Source: Paracrocinitomix sp039939375
GTDB lineage: Bacteria > Bacteroidota > Bacteroidia > Flavobacteriales_D > Crocinitomicaceae
Assembly: GCA_039939375.1 (NCBI GenBank)
Contig: JBDVJO010000010.1
Coordinates: 62,001-126,000, forward strand
Direction: 5' to 3'
DNA: 64,000 nucleotides
In this document: piece by piece, positions 8,538 through 17,981 of the stretch
Layout of the letters: each line of letters begins with the position of its first letter
Numbering within the stretch: the first letter of the stretch is position 1
Notes under the pieces: generated by a model
The model's input: only the letters and a program-made list of their open reading frames with translations
What the model was told of the DNA's origin: nothing
Databases searched by the model: none
Program-made: the position numbers and the translations under genes

Positions 8538-9524
8538 TTAGGTTTGTAAATAAGCCAAGTATTCCATTCCCCAAGCTACGCCGAGATGCGCTATTAAACC
8601 TCCGTATATATTACGACTTTCATAGGCCAATATCCCTAAAATATATCCGCCAAATATTGAGCTAATTGCTTCTCCCATAGGCTTTCCAAAATGCAAAAAA
8701 CAGTAGACAGTGATCATTGGTAAAATGGCTTCTTTTCCAATTAATTTAGAAAGACCAACAATCAAAAATCCTCTAAAAAATAATTCTACTGAAATGAAGT
8801 CAAATCCATAACATAACTCGTAAATGGCTACTGTTTGCCATTGGCTCCAACCTATGGCTGCGTATTCATAACGATCTGTATAAGTGGGGTAGGTTTCTAA
8901 GAAGTTACTGCTTAATGATGCCAAATAAACCAAAGGAATCATGCATAGAATTAAATAGAAATAAGGCCTTGTTTTGGCTCCGTTTAGTGCAAAGCCAAAC
9001 AATTCAGGTCGGAATGTTTTGGTCAAAAAATAAAGAATGTAAATTGGTATTATTACCGTAATAAATGAGGATAAATTGCTAATGCAGTGGTGCATCCAAT
9101 AACTGATAAAGATGTTTTCAGGCAAAATATATTTAGCAAACTGCATCAAGTAATAACTGCAATCAACTGATAAGAGAATTAGCCCAATAGTTCCGAAAAG
9201 GATATACTTTAAGTTGATTTTAGAGTGCTTATTGCTCAATTTTAAAATTGCAATTGCACCGTAAAAAGCGAAACAATAAAAAAGAATCAAATAAGCGATT
9301 GATGGCCAAGTTCGGTAGGAAACATGAATAAACGAATCATAAAAGTTAGATTGGTCTGCAAAAGAATAGGTGTAATTAAAGGTTAAACATGCAGCGAGAA
9401 AGATTGCAATCCCAATGTGAGCTTTGTAATTGAACCCTTCTTTGAAGTAGTTTTTTATATATTCGAAGAAAATTAACACCCGATAAAAGTAAACCAATTT
9501 ATGGAATACTTTTGGTAGAGGCAT
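8538..9524 (-). CDS. CPBP-family intramembrane protease (CAAX/Abi type)
   Basis: 328 residues with about eight hydrophobic segments. The C-terminal half has the CPBP motifs: SVELFFRGFLIVG (glutamate and arginine of motif 1, though the usual first Glu of EExxxR is Val here), YCFLHFGKPMGE (motif 2 histidine), and LIAHLGVAWG (motif 3 histidine). Family members are glutamic membrane proteases; in bacteria they process small membrane peptides or act in maturation and self-immunity. Its start lies only 21 bases from the start of the divergent gene at 9546. Substrate unknown. Confidence 0.8.
   Translation of the reverse strand: MPLPKVFHKLVYFYRVLIFFEYIKNYFKEGFNYKAHIGIAIFLAACLTFNYTYSFADQSNFYDSFIHVSYRTWPSIAYLILFYCFAFYGAIAILKLSNKHSKINLKYILFGTIGLILLSVDCSYYLMQFAKYILPENIFISYWMHHCISNLSSFITVIIPIYILYFLTKTFRPELFGFALNGAKTRPYFYLILCMIPLVYLASLSSNFLETYPTYTDRYEYAAIGWSQWQTVAIYELCYGFDFISVELFFRGFLIVGLSKLIGKEAILPMITVYCFLHFGKPMGEAISSIFGGYILGILAYESRNIYGGLIAHLGVAWGMEYLAYLQT
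9507..9514 (+). promoter_or_regulatory. Candidate -7 box for the gene at 9546, inside the divergent CPBP gene
   Basis: TACTTTTG is a full TAnnTTTG match about 31 bases before the start codon at 9546. It lies within the first codons of the CPBP gene because the intergenic gap is only 21 bases. No -33 element was recognised. Confidence 0.3.
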
Positions 9525-9545
9525 CTATAAAAGAAACACCTCATT

Positions 9546-10874
9546 ATGCTACAGCGCTTTGTCACACTATTAATATTACTATGTCCTATAATTTTGTTTG
9601 GACAAAAAATCACGATTTCAGGAAAAGTAATTGATGTTGAAGGAGATCCCGTTCCTTATGTTACTATTGCTTTTACCAATTCTAAGTTAAAACCAATGAA
9701 AACGGATCGGTCAGGTGATTTCTCAATGAGTTATGAAGCAGGAACAGAAGATTCTCTAAAATTCACGTCTATTGCTTTTGATCCTTATGTCATCACACTA
9801 AACAGCCGATTAGAGAAAAAGATTTTGAAAAAAGGAGGTGAAATTTCATACGAGATTGTGATGCCAGATAGAACTACAAATATCGTAACCGTTCGACCTA
9901 CTGTTCCAGATACCTTAATTGGTTTGGAGGTAAGTGTAGAGGATTTCGAGTTTTTAGAAGATGGTAAAATGATTTTATTGACTTATGAGAAGAATCTTAG
10001 AAAAGGAGCAGTACTGCAATTAATGGATGAAAACCGAGAGGAACTGGATAAATACTACATTCAAGGAGAAGCTGTAGAATTAAACAAAGATTTTAGAGGT
10101 AATGTGCACCTGATTTGTGAAGAGCGAATCTATCTAGTGGGGGTTGCAGAGTCTAGGTTTAGAGTTTTTTTAGAAGATAGAGATTATTATTTTAAGTATG
10201 TTGCTCCAATCATTGATACCATAGGCGACAATATTTATTTTTCAAATTATTCAGAGGTATATCCAGCCTTTGATTATTATGAATTCAACCGATCAGATTC
10301 TAGCTATAATGTCATTTTAGAAGTAGAAGACACCTTCATGATGGAATTTTATAGAGCGGAGTATAAATATGTAGATGTAAGAACAAAACTTTGGGCCCAT
10401 CAGAAACAAATAGAAACTGGAATTGACAAAGAAATTTGGGTTGGAGCCACAGTTTTTGCGAATAGCATCTATTACAATCCTGTGTATGCGCCTCTGTTTA
10501 AAGGAGGGGAAGATAGTTTGTATGTGTTTGATCATTATAAAAACAAACTCTTCAAGTACAGGGCAGGAGAGGGTTTTGTTGATTCAACAAGAATATCTTA
10601 TCACTTACAATCTAGAAAGTCCGGTTGGGAACAACCTTTAATACAAGATCAAGAAAATGGAAAAATTTATGCGCTATTTGAAAAAAGCGGCTATTCATAT
10701 CTCTGTGAAATAGATAAGAATTCAGGACATGTTAAGCAATCATTCAAACTGTACTTTAAATACGTTGATAGAATTCAAATTATTGATGATAAAGTCTATT
10801 ATGTATATCGGCCGTTTGAATCAGTTCAAAAGAAATTTATTTATGAAGAAAAACTGACCGTTTCTAAAGAGTAA
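9546..10874 (+). CDS. Secreted protein with carboxypeptidase-D regulatory-like domain and probable beta-propeller
   Basis: 442 residues. A signal peptide ends near LFGQ (about residue 20). Residues 22-100 look like a CarboxypepD_reg-like beta sandwich (KITISGKVIDVEGDPVPYV, then DRSGDFSMSYEAG), common in Bacteroidota surface proteins. The rest is beta-rich with alternating aromatic strands that resemble a 6-bladed propeller, without a catalytic motif I can name. Its last 11 bases overlap the end of the convergent gene at 10864. Likely an envelope protein; function unknown. Confidence 0.65.
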   Translation: MLQRFVTLLILLCPIILFGQKITISGKVIDVEGDPVPYVTIAFTNSKLKPMKTDRSGDFSMSYEAGTEDSLKFTSIAFDPYVITLNSRLEKKILKKGGEISYEIVMPDRTTNIVTVRPTVPDTLIGLEVSVEDFEFLEDGKMILLTYEKNLRKGAVLQLMDENREELDKYYIQGEAVELNKDFRGNVHLICEERIYLVGVAESRFRVFLEDRDYYFKYVAPIIDTIGDNIYFSNYSEVYPAFDYYEFNRSDSSYNVILEVEDTFMMEFYRAEYKYVDVRTKLWAHQKQIETGIDKEIWVGATVFANSIYYNPVYAPLFKGGEDSLYVFDHYKNKLFKYRAGEGFVDSTRISYHLQSRKSGWEQPLIQDQENGKIYALFEKSGYSYLCEIDKNSGHVKQSFKLYFKYVDRIQIIDDKVYYVYRPFESVQKKFIYEEKLTVSKE

Positions 10875-11961
10875 TTGCTGAACGATTTTTTTTCTTGCGT
10901 TTGAACAATTTGAATTTTCTCGGCTTTTGAGCGTTCTTTTTATTCTTCTTGTTCTTTCTGTCGTTCTTTTTGTCAGAGTCTCTTACATCTTCAATAGGAG
11001 CAGTAGCATCTGACCCACTGTTAACGGGCGAGTTTTTATCTACAGGATCAATCCAAAAATTCTGAGAAAGATCGTATTCACTGCTGTCGCCATCTTCTGA
11101 AGGATGCCAAGTTCTGTATTTTTTATAGGTTTCGTTATATGCTATAACATCTTCAATATACATCCAAGATCCATTTACTTGCTTATACGCATCATAAGTC
11201 ATATCTGGAATGTACATGCTATACATGCCCTCTAAATTTTTTTGTTCGGGAACCAAATGATCGAAAACGATTCCGCCTAACTTCTCATTTAATCGAACAG
11301 AAACTATGGCTTTTTCAGAATATTCAAAAAATACTCTACGCAACAAACGCTTTGAGCCTTTAGATTCTTGGAACATTGGGTATCCCATTCTCAAGGTTCT
11401 TCCTTTAAAATAGAATACGTCTAATAATTTCATATTTGAGCTTCGGTCCTTACCACTGTATCCCAGAATAGTATAATAGGTTTTACTTCCTTTTTGAACC
11501 GGAATAATATCATAATAAAGCGCGCCGTACCATCTGTCTGGTGTTAAAGTCATGTCAGGTCTCGGAGACAATGTGATTTTGTCTTCTTTGAATTTGTAAA
11601 CTTGATTTTCCCTAGAATTTTTAGGTTTAACTACAAAGCAAAAGTGAGAATGTCTTAGGTCTTTGCTTTCAATGTTCCAATTGAAAATTCTAAAAGCACC
11701 ATCAGGTGAAGTGATGGTAGACATGCTCGTCCAACTTGAAAATGGATAATCCATAACTCCAGGATAACTCAGTAAGTCTTCCATTTCTGATTCCAAATCA
11801 ATGTTGATGGATTCCTTTTCGGCGTCATCATTAGTAGCACGTAAACTAGTTAGAATGGCACCAATTCTGGCTTCTTCAGCTACCAAAAAAGTATCCACTT
11901 CTATTTGCTTAGCAAATACAAGAACTGGCACAAGGCTTACTATGGTTAAGAGTACTTTCAT
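10864..11961 (-). CDS. Conserved secreted protein of unknown function, basic C-terminal tail
   Basis: 365 residues with an N-terminal signal peptide (about 1-17, ending VFAK). The middle is beta-rich with W/Y-rich segments (TPDRWYGALYYDIIPV, YYTILGYSG) that I know only as a recurring uncharacterised Bacteroidota secreted family. The last 45 residues are dominated by Lys and Arg, an unstructured basic tail. Reading TAACTTTG on the coding strand at 11999-12006 gives a plausible -7 box. Convergent with, and overlapping by 11 bases, the propeller protein gene. No catalytic motif seen. Confidence 0.6.
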   Translation of the reverse strand: MKVLLTIVSLVPVLVFAKQIEVDTFLVAEEARIGAILTSLRATNDDAEKESINIDLESEMEDLLSYPGVMDYPFSSWTSMSTITSPDGAFRIFNWNIESKDLRHSHFCFVVKPKNSRENQVYKFKEDKITLSPRPDMTLTPDRWYGALYYDIIPVQKGSKTYYTILGYSGKDRSSNMKLLDVFYFKGRTLRMGYPMFQESKGSKRLLRRVFFEYSEKAIVSVRLNEKLGGIVFDHLVPEQKNLEGMYSMYIPDMTYDAYKQVNGSWMYIEDVIAYNETYKKYRTWHPSEDGDSSEYDLSQNFWIDPVDKNSPVNSGSDATAPIEDVRDSDKKNDRKNKKNKKNAQKPRKFKLFKRKKKNRSAITL

Positions 11962-12106
11962 TGGTCAAATAACGCCTTTAAATAAAAAGGTAACAATACA
12001 AAGTTAAGCTCTTTTACGCTCTTCACCATGAAAGGTTCATTTAAATATGAACGATACACCTTTAATTAATGATAGTTTTGGAAGATAATTTTTTAACTTC
12101 GCCGCC

Positions 12107-12970
12107 ATGGATACAGTAAAAATACGAATTGGAGGTGTGCCCGAACATTTCAATTTGCCTATTCATCTAGCCAAAGAGCATGGTGCTTTTGCCAAAAGAG
12201 GGATAGAGTTAGAGTGGACAGATTTTGGAGGCGGAACTGGTCAAATGACTAAGGCTTTGAGAGATAATGAGGTAGATGTTTGTATCTTGTTAACAGAAGG
12301 AATGGTTGCAGATATCATTAATGGTAACCAAGCTAAAATTATCTCTGAATATGTTATCACACCATTAACATGGGGGGTGCATACAGGAGTGGATAATGAC
12401 TTAAAAGATTACCGAGATATTTACGATAAGAATTATGCAATTTCAAGATTTGGCTCTGGATCGCATTTAATGGCTATTGTAGACGCAGAAAGTGCCGGGC
12501 ACAAATTAGATAAAGAACAATTCAAAGTAATTAAAGACATTCAAGGTGCGCTTCCTTCTTTAGCGGCAAATGATACAGATGTTTTTTACTGGGAGAAGTA
12601 CACGACTAAACCTTATGTTGATTCTGGTAAATTGAGAAGAATAGGCGAGTATAGAACGCCTTGGCCTTGTTTTGTAATTGCTGCTAGAGACGAGATTTTA
12701 GAAAAGTATCCTGAACAAATTATTAGAATGCTTCGTGTTATTCACGACCAGTGTGATCAATTCATGGAGAATCGTGATGCAATTGCAATTGCAGCAAACA
12801 GATACGGATTACAAATGAAAGACTGTGAGCGTTGGTTCAATTCTACTGAATGGGCGATTCATGGTTGGGTTTCTGATAAGATGATAGAAAACGTAATCTA
12901 TCACCTAAAAACTGCTGAAATTATTGAGCAGGATAAAGAAATTCCGGAGCTGATTTGGAAAAGAAATTAA
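12107..12970 (+). CDS. NMT1/THI5-like periplasmic-binding-fold protein without signal peptide
   Basis: 287 residues resembling ABC-transporter solute-binding proteins of the NMT1/THI5 type: HFNLPIHLAKEHGAFAKRGIELEW at the start (lobe 1), then DFGGGTGQMTKALRDNEVD and a VCILLTEG strand. Unlike transport receptors it begins directly with the domain and has no signal or lipobox, so it should be cytosolic. Such signal-less binding folds sometimes act as enzymes (MqnA/MqnD, Thi5) or sensors. Its TAA overlaps the ATG of the next gene (TAATG), tying it to an N-formylglutamate-amidohydrolase-like enzyme; no permease or ATPase is nearby. Confidence 0.65.
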   Translation: MDTVKIRIGGVPEHFNLPIHLAKEHGAFAKRGIELEWTDFGGGTGQMTKALRDNEVDVCILLTEGMVADIINGNQAKIISEYVITPLTWGVHTGVDNDLKDYRDIYDKNYAISRFGSGSHLMAIVDAESAGHKLDKEQFKVIKDIQGALPSLAANDTDVFYWEKYTTKPYVDSGKLRRIGEYRTPWPCFVIAARDEILEKYPEQIIRMLRVIHDQCDQFMENRDAIAIAANRYGLQMKDCERWFNSTEWAIHGWVSDKMIENVIYHLKTAEIIEQDKEIPELIWKRN

Positions 12971-13767
12971 TGGATGCTCCTTTTTACATAAGAGAAGCTA
13001 CTGCTAAAAAAGTAGCTGTTATTTTAAGCATTCCACATTGTGGAACTGCTTTCCCAGATGAAATAGTGGATGATTATCTTCCAGAACAAGTAGCATCTGT
13101 AGACGATACGGATTGGTTCTTACAAGATTTATACGACTTTGCATCCGAAATGGGAATCACTACAGTTTATGCTAAATACAGTAGATGGGCCATAGATTTA
13201 AACAGAGATCCTGAGAGTGCTCCACTTTATAATGACGGCAGAATCATAACAGGTTTAACTACAACGACAGATTTTTTAGGAAATCCCATTTATAAAGAAG
13301 GAAAAGAGCCTGACCAAACTGAAGTTGAACGAAGACTTAAGAATTATTACTGGCCCTATTATGAGAAAATACAAGAGTTTTTAGATGAACGCATCAAAGA
13401 ATTTGGTCGAGTGATTTTATGGGATGCTCATTCAATTCGTGAATTGGTTCCAACGATTAGACCAAATGCTTTTCCTGAGATGATTTTGGGGGATAATGAT
13501 GAAAAATCGGCCGATAAAAAGTTTATTGACATTACACTTAAAAACCTTTCATCAAAATACCAAGTAAACCACAATGACCCTTTCAAAGGGGGGCACATTA
13601 CTAGGTACTTCGGGAATCCAGAAAAAAACATCCATGCACTGCAACTAGAGCGCAATAAGAATCTTTATATGGATGATACTGAACGCATGTTTGATGAGAA
13701 GCGCGCCAATCATATGCGAGCAGTTTTGAAGAAAAACTTTGAAGAATTGATTGCTGCTTTGAAATAA
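12970..13767 (+). CDS. N-formylglutamate amidohydrolase (FGase) family protein
   Basis: 265 residues. FGase motifs are all present: SIPHCGT near the N-terminus, AIDLNRDPE, LWDAHSIRE, PFKGGHITRYFG and ALQLERNK. The family is zinc-dependent (related to carboxypeptidase-like folds) and hydrolyses N-formyl-L-glutamate to formate and glutamate at the end of one histidine pathway. No other hut gene is present, so the true substrate may be a different N-acyl amino acid. I chose ATG at 12970, which overlaps the TAA of the upstream binding-protein gene, over an in-frame TTG 15 bases earlier. Confidence 0.85.
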   Translation: MDAPFYIREATAKKVAVILSIPHCGTAFPDEIVDDYLPEQVASVDDTDWFLQDLYDFASEMGITTVYAKYSRWAIDLNRDPESAPLYNDGRIITGLTTTTDFLGNPIYKEGKEPDQTEVERRLKNYYWPYYEKIQEFLDERIKEFGRVILWDAHSIRELVPTIRPNAFPEMILGDNDEKSADKKFIDITLKNLSSKYQVNHNDPFKGGHITRYFGNPEKNIHALQLERNKNLYMDDTERMFDEKRANHMRAVLKKNFEELIAALK

Positions 13768-13773
13768 TCGTTT

Positions 13774-14562
13774 TTAATGACAGTAATACGTTTGAGAAAC
13801 ACGTAGCATATTCTCAGTCCATTTTGAGACAGTTAAAGTGCCACCGCCACCTTCCCAGTCAAAACCCATAGAAATTGACTTGTAAGAATTATCTTTATTC
13901 AAGCGATATGTTTGAAAGATTTCTAGGTCAAACCCGTTTTTAACTTCCTTGTAATAATTGTATTTGTACGCTTCGTCCTCTTTTTCATAACTGAATTTTT
14001 TACGATCAAAGTTGTATTCATTGTAGTCTATCAAATAAGAAGCAAATAAGATGAATAATTCTTGAACGTTTTTTCCTGTTAGATATAGATTCTCATCTAA
14101 ATCACAATATCCCCCAGGTGCACAGTCATATCTATTTGCGCCGAATTGAGCTTCAATTCGTTTGTTCTGATCGTCTGACATTTCAAAATTTTTATCGCCA
14201 TCTGTCTGATTCCAGTTTTCAAAAGCAAAATCTTTCAAATAAATATGTTTTCCAGTTTTCACTTTTATCTTTATTGTAGACAGGTAAGCTGAGAAAACAA
14301 AACCTTTATGTCCTTGGTAATCCACTTGATACCAAGATCCAGAAAATCCTTTAATACTAAAAATAGAATCTTGAATAGAGATAAGTTTTACTTCATCCAT
14401 GTAGCTAATAATCGTATCTTTTTCAGCTGTTACATTCGGAGCTATTCTCAATGAAAGGCCTTCTCTCGCATGGCAAAACAAACTTTTTCTTTTGTCCAGT
14501 TCTAACTGAGTAAAGCCTTGAAAAGAGACAATGAGTAACAACAAAAGAATAGTTTTTTTCAT
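13774..14562 (-). CDS. Secreted protein with SH3b-like domain
   Basis: 262 residues: signal peptide about 1-18, then a bacterial SH3-type segment (residues about 28-95, with LSLRIAPNVTAEKD and GSWYQVDYQGHKGFVFSAYLS) that usually binds cell-wall or peptide ligands, then a C-terminal domain of unknown type ending in a Gly-rich strand. It converges on the FGase gene with six bases between the stops. Probably periplasmic or surface exposed; no enzymatic motif seen. Confidence 0.65.
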   Translation of the reverse strand: MKKTILLLLLIVSFQGFTQLELDKRKSLFCHAREGLSLRIAPNVTAEKDTIISYMDEVKLISIQDSIFSIKGFSGSWYQVDYQGHKGFVFSAYLSTIKIKVKTGKHIYLKDFAFENWNQTDGDKNFEMSDDQNKRIEAQFGANRYDCAPGGYCDLDENLYLTGKNVQELFILFASYLIDYNEYNFDRKKFSYEKEDEAYKYNYYKEVKNGFDLEIFQTYRLNKDNSYKSISMGFDWEGGGGTLTVSKWTENMLRVSQTYYCH

Positions 14563-14690
14563 TTTACTAAACTAATTGAATTCTTCTTGATATTCAATTT
14601 TTAAAGGACAATGAAATATTACATCTTATTATTCGTATTTAATTTGGCATTTTCTGCACCATTCTAATCAGAACCTTATTTTTGTAGTGC

Positions 14691-15731
14691 ATGCGCATTA
14701 TAAGATTCATATTTTTTCCATTTTCGATCATTTATTGGTGTATTACAGCCATCAGGAATAGGTTTTATGATTGGAAAATTATGAAGGCTTCTAAGTTTGA
14801 TGTTGTCAGTATTTCTGTTGGTAACCTTTCTATGGGAGGAACGGGAAAGTCTCCTCATATTGAGTATTTAATCAGATTATTAAAGCAGGATTACAAGGTG
14901 GCAACGCTATCAAGAGGCTTTGGTAGAAGAGAGAGAGGTTTTGTGATTGCAGATGAAAGTTCTACGGCCATGCAAATAGGTGATGAGCCTTTACAGTTCT
15001 ACAAAAAGTTTGGTTCTGAAATTAAAATAGCGGTAGAGGCTGATAGAGTGTTAGGAGCAATGGATTTATTCAGACAGCATGACGATATTGAGGTGTTGTT
15101 GCTGGATGATGCATATCAACACCGCGCAATTCACAGAGATATAAATATTTTATTGACTGATTATAACCAGCCGTTTCACAGTGATTTCATTTTGCCGGTT
15201 GGTAATCTTAGAGAAGGTAAATCTGGCAAGAACAGGGCGGATATTGTCATAGTAACCAAATGTCCTGAACTTTCTAATGAGAAAAAAGAAAGGTTTGAGC
15301 AAAAGTTAAAACTCAATCAAAACCAAGCCTTATATTTTTCTTCTGTTCAATACGGTCAAGTCAAGTCTTTCAGTGGAGAAACGGTTGATTTAACAGGTGA
15401 AAATATTGTGCTGGTAACTGGTATCGCATTCCCAAAACCATTTGAAGATTTTCTTGCCAGTCAAAATCAAGTGTTAAAACATTTTAAATACCCTGATCAT
15501 CATAAGTTTCGCAAAGAAGAACTGAATGAAATTCACAATTTTATTGATAAATTTGCAGGTGAAAATCCAGTAATTGTAACTACAGAAAAAGACGCCATGC
15601 GTTTGATGTGTAGTGAGTTTGAAGAACAGACTTCTAAATACAATTGGGTTTATCAAACAATAGAAGTTAAGTTGGACAGGGAAGAAGCGTTTAAAAAAGA
15701 GGTACTTTCATATGTTAAAAAAGATAATTGA
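14691..15731 (+). CDS. lpxK: Tetraacyldisaccharide 4'-kinase LpxK
   Basis: 346 residues. LpxK phosphorylates the 4' position of the lipid A disaccharide at the inner membrane. It has the N-terminal hydrophobic anchor (about 5-22), Walker A in GNLSMGGTGKSPH (GGTGKS at 49-54) and the family motif LDDAYQHR (139-145). First gene of a tightly packed seven-gene operon that also contains lpxH. A TATTTTTG box at 14677-14684 ends six bases before the start, which would make the mRNA nearly leaderless; the protein start itself matches family members. Confidence 0.95.
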   Translation: MRIIRFIFFPFSIIYWCITAIRNRFYDWKIMKASKFDVVSISVGNLSMGGTGKSPHIEYLIRLLKQDYKVATLSRGFGRRERGFVIADESSTAMQIGDEPLQFYKKFGSEIKIAVEADRVLGAMDLFRQHDDIEVLLLDDAYQHRAIHRDINILLTDYNQPFHSDFILPVGNLREGKSGKNRADIVIVTKCPELSNEKKERFEQKLKLNQNQALYFSSVQYGQVKSFSGETVDLTGENIVLVTGIAFPKPFEDFLASQNQVLKHFKYPDHHKFRKEELNEIHNFIDKFAGENPVIVTTEKDAMRLMCSEFEEQTSKYNWVYQTIEVKLDREEAFKKEVLSYVKKDN

Positions 15732-16524
15732 AACAACAGAATTCATCCATGAAAAAATTGGAGGAAAGCCTGATATTGGGATTGTTTTAGGAACCGGTTT
15801 AGGTGGTTTAGTAAATGAAATGGAGATAACAGATGAGTTATCTTATGATGAAATTCCAAATTTTCCTGTGTCTACGGTTGAATCACATTCAGGCAAATTA
15901 TTGTTTGGTCATTTAGCAGGAAAGAAAGTGGTTGCCATGCAAGGCAGATTTCATTACTATGAAGGTTATAACATGAAAGAAGTCACTTTTCCAATTAGAG
16001 TGATGAAACTTTTAGGTATTCAACAGTTGTATATTTCTAATGCTGCAGGAGGGTTAAGTCCTGACTTTAAGCAAGGAGATTTAATGGTATTAAATGACCA
16101 TATTGATTTGTTTCCCGACAATCCTCTTAGAGGCAAAAATTTGGATGAGCTAGGCGAGCGTTGGTCAGATATGTATCAACAATACGACCCAGGCTTAAGA
16201 GCAACAGCCTTTGAAATTGCTAAAGAACAAGGAATCGATTTAAAAGAAGGTATTTATTGTGGTGTTTCTGGACCGAATCTTGAAACAGCTGCGGAGTACA
16301 AATACCTTAGAATAATTGGAGGAGATGCTGTTGGGATGTCAACTGTTCCTGAAGTTATTGTTGCAAGACACATGAATATTCCCGTGTTCGCCGTGTCAAT
16401 AATTACAGATATGTGTACACCAGAAACTTTGAAAGCAGTGAATGTTCCAGAAATTATAGAAACGGCAATGAAATCTGAGCCGATAATGACAAAATTGATA
16501 AAAGAATTGATAGCAAGAAACTAA
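15712..16524 (+). CDS. punA: Purine-nucleoside phosphorylase (trimeric, PNP type I)
   Basis: 270 residues. It splits inosine, guanosine and their deoxy forms with phosphate into base plus ribose-1-phosphate. Visible blocks: GIVLGTGLGGLV (phosphate loop, about 23-34), VESHSGKLLFG, MQGRFHYYEGY and ISNAAGGLSPDF, then GVSGPNLETAAEYK and GGDAVGMSTVPEV, where the base-specificity region lies. The start overlaps the end of lpxK by 20 bases, indicating coupled translation. Confidence 0.93.
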   Translation: MLKKIIETTEFIHEKIGGKPDIGIVLGTGLGGLVNEMEITDELSYDEIPNFPVSTVESHSGKLLFGHLAGKKVVAMQGRFHYYEGYNMKEVTFPIRVMKLLGIQQLYISNAAGGLSPDFKQGDLMVLNDHIDLFPDNPLRGKNLDELGERWSDMYQQYDPGLRATAFEIAKEQGIDLKEGIYCGVSGPNLETAAEYKYLRIIGGDAVGMSTVPEVIVARHMNIPVFAVSIITDMCTPETLKAVNVPEIIETAMKSEPIMTKLIKELIARN

Positions 16525-17981
16525 TGGCAGTATCTGAAGAAATAAAAAACAAATACCAAGTTGTTATTGGGTTAGAGGTTCACGCACAAATGTTAACCAA
16601 ATCAAAAGCCTATTCAAATGATAAGAATGAATATGGTTCACAGCCCAATACGAATGTGAGTGCAATTACTCTAGGGCATCCTGGTACCTTGCCTAAAATG
16701 AATAAAAAAACGATTGACTTTGCAATAAAAATGGGACTAGCGGTTGATAGTAATATCGCTCCTGAACAGCATTTTGCAAGAAAAAATTATTTCTATCCAG
16801 ATTTACCAAAAGGATATCAAATTACCCAAGACACAACGCCAATATGTACTGGAGGAAAGGTGTTAGTTAAAGATGATAATGGAAATCCAAAAGAAATAGG
16901 AATTACTCGTATTCACATGGAAGAGGATGCTGGTAAAAGTATTCATGACATAGACCCGTTCAATACTCTGGTAGACTTGAACAGAGCAGGAGTTCCATTG
17001 GTAGAGATTGTATCTGAGCCAGATATTCGCTCTTCTCAAGAAGCATACAACTACTTGACCGAGATCAGAAAATTGGTGCGCTACCTTGACATTTGTGATG
17101 GAAACATGGAAGAAGGTTCATTGAGATGTGATGCCAACGTTTCTGTTATGCTGAAAGATGCAAAAGAATACGGTGTAAGATCTGAAATCAAAAACTTGAA
17201 CTCGATTAGAAACGTTCAACGCGCAATTGAATTTGAAATTGATCGACAAATTGAAGCAGTTGAAAATGGAGAAGTGTTGAGCCAACAAACTAGGAATTTC
17301 AACGCCGTTTCAGGAACGACCACAGCAATGCGTTCAAAAGAAGCAGCAAACGACTACAGATATTTTCCTGAACCTGATTTACAGCCGATAAAAGTTACTC
17401 AAGAGCACATTCAAAGGGTAAGAGAAGACATGCCGCCTTTGCCAAACTTCTTAATTAATAAGTACATTAAAGACTTAGGATTATCAGAGTATGATGCCGG
17501 AATTTTAACTGATCAGAAAGAAATAGCCTTGTATTTTGAAGATATAATTGCTGAAACGAAGAATTACAAATCTGCAGCCAACTGGTTAATGGGCTCAGTG
17601 AAGTCTTACTTGAATGAAAAAGCAATACAAATTACTGAATTCCCAATTTCTGCAAAGCGAATTGCAGGGTTAATCAATTTGATTGATTCGGGTAAAGTCT
17701 CCAATAACTTAGCTTCTCAAAAGTTGTTTCCAGCTATGCTTGAAAGTGATAAAGATGCGCTTACAATTGCAGAAGAAAATCAGTGGATTCAAGATTCAAA
17801 TGAGGATAGTATCAAAGCCTTAATTTTAGAAGTTTTAGCTGAAAACCCATCAGAGCATGAACGATTTAAGAATGGAGAAAAGAAGTTGATGGGATTCTTG
17901 ATGGGGCAACTCATGAAAAAAAGTCAAGGTAAGGCAGATCCTAAATCGGCCAGTAAACTAATTAATGAATTAGCAGGATAA
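16524..17981 (+). CDS. gatB: Asp-tRNA(Asn)/Glu-tRNA(Gln) amidotransferase subunit B
   Basis: 485 residues, usual GatB length. GatB is the kinase/tRNA-binding subunit that activates the misacylated Glu-tRNA(Gln) or Asp-tRNA(Asn) for amidation in the GatCAB complex. The N-terminal EVHAQMLTKSKAYS block, the RKNYFYPDLPKGYQITQ block and MEEGSLRCDANVS are diagnostic; the C-terminal YqeY-like tail (about 330-485) is complete. The ATG overlaps the stop of punA by one base. gatA and gatC are not in the window. Confidence 0.97.
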   Translation: MAVSEEIKNKYQVVIGLEVHAQMLTKSKAYSNDKNEYGSQPNTNVSAITLGHPGTLPKMNKKTIDFAIKMGLAVDSNIAPEQHFARKNYFYPDLPKGYQITQDTTPICTGGKVLVKDDNGNPKEIGITRIHMEEDAGKSIHDIDPFNTLVDLNRAGVPLVEIVSEPDIRSSQEAYNYLTEIRKLVRYLDICDGNMEEGSLRCDANVSVMLKDAKEYGVRSEIKNLNSIRNVQRAIEFEIDRQIEAVENGEVLSQQTRNFNAVSGTTTAMRSKEAANDYRYFPEPDLQPIKVTQEHIQRVREDMPPLPNFLINKYIKDLGLSEYDAGILTDQKEIALYFEDIIAETKNYKSAANWLMGSVKSYLNEKAIQITEFPISAKRIAGLINLIDSGKVSNNLASQKLFPAMLESDKDALTIAEENQWIQDSNEDSIKALILEVLAENPSEHERFKNGEKKLMGFLMGQLMKKSQGKADPKSASKLINELAG

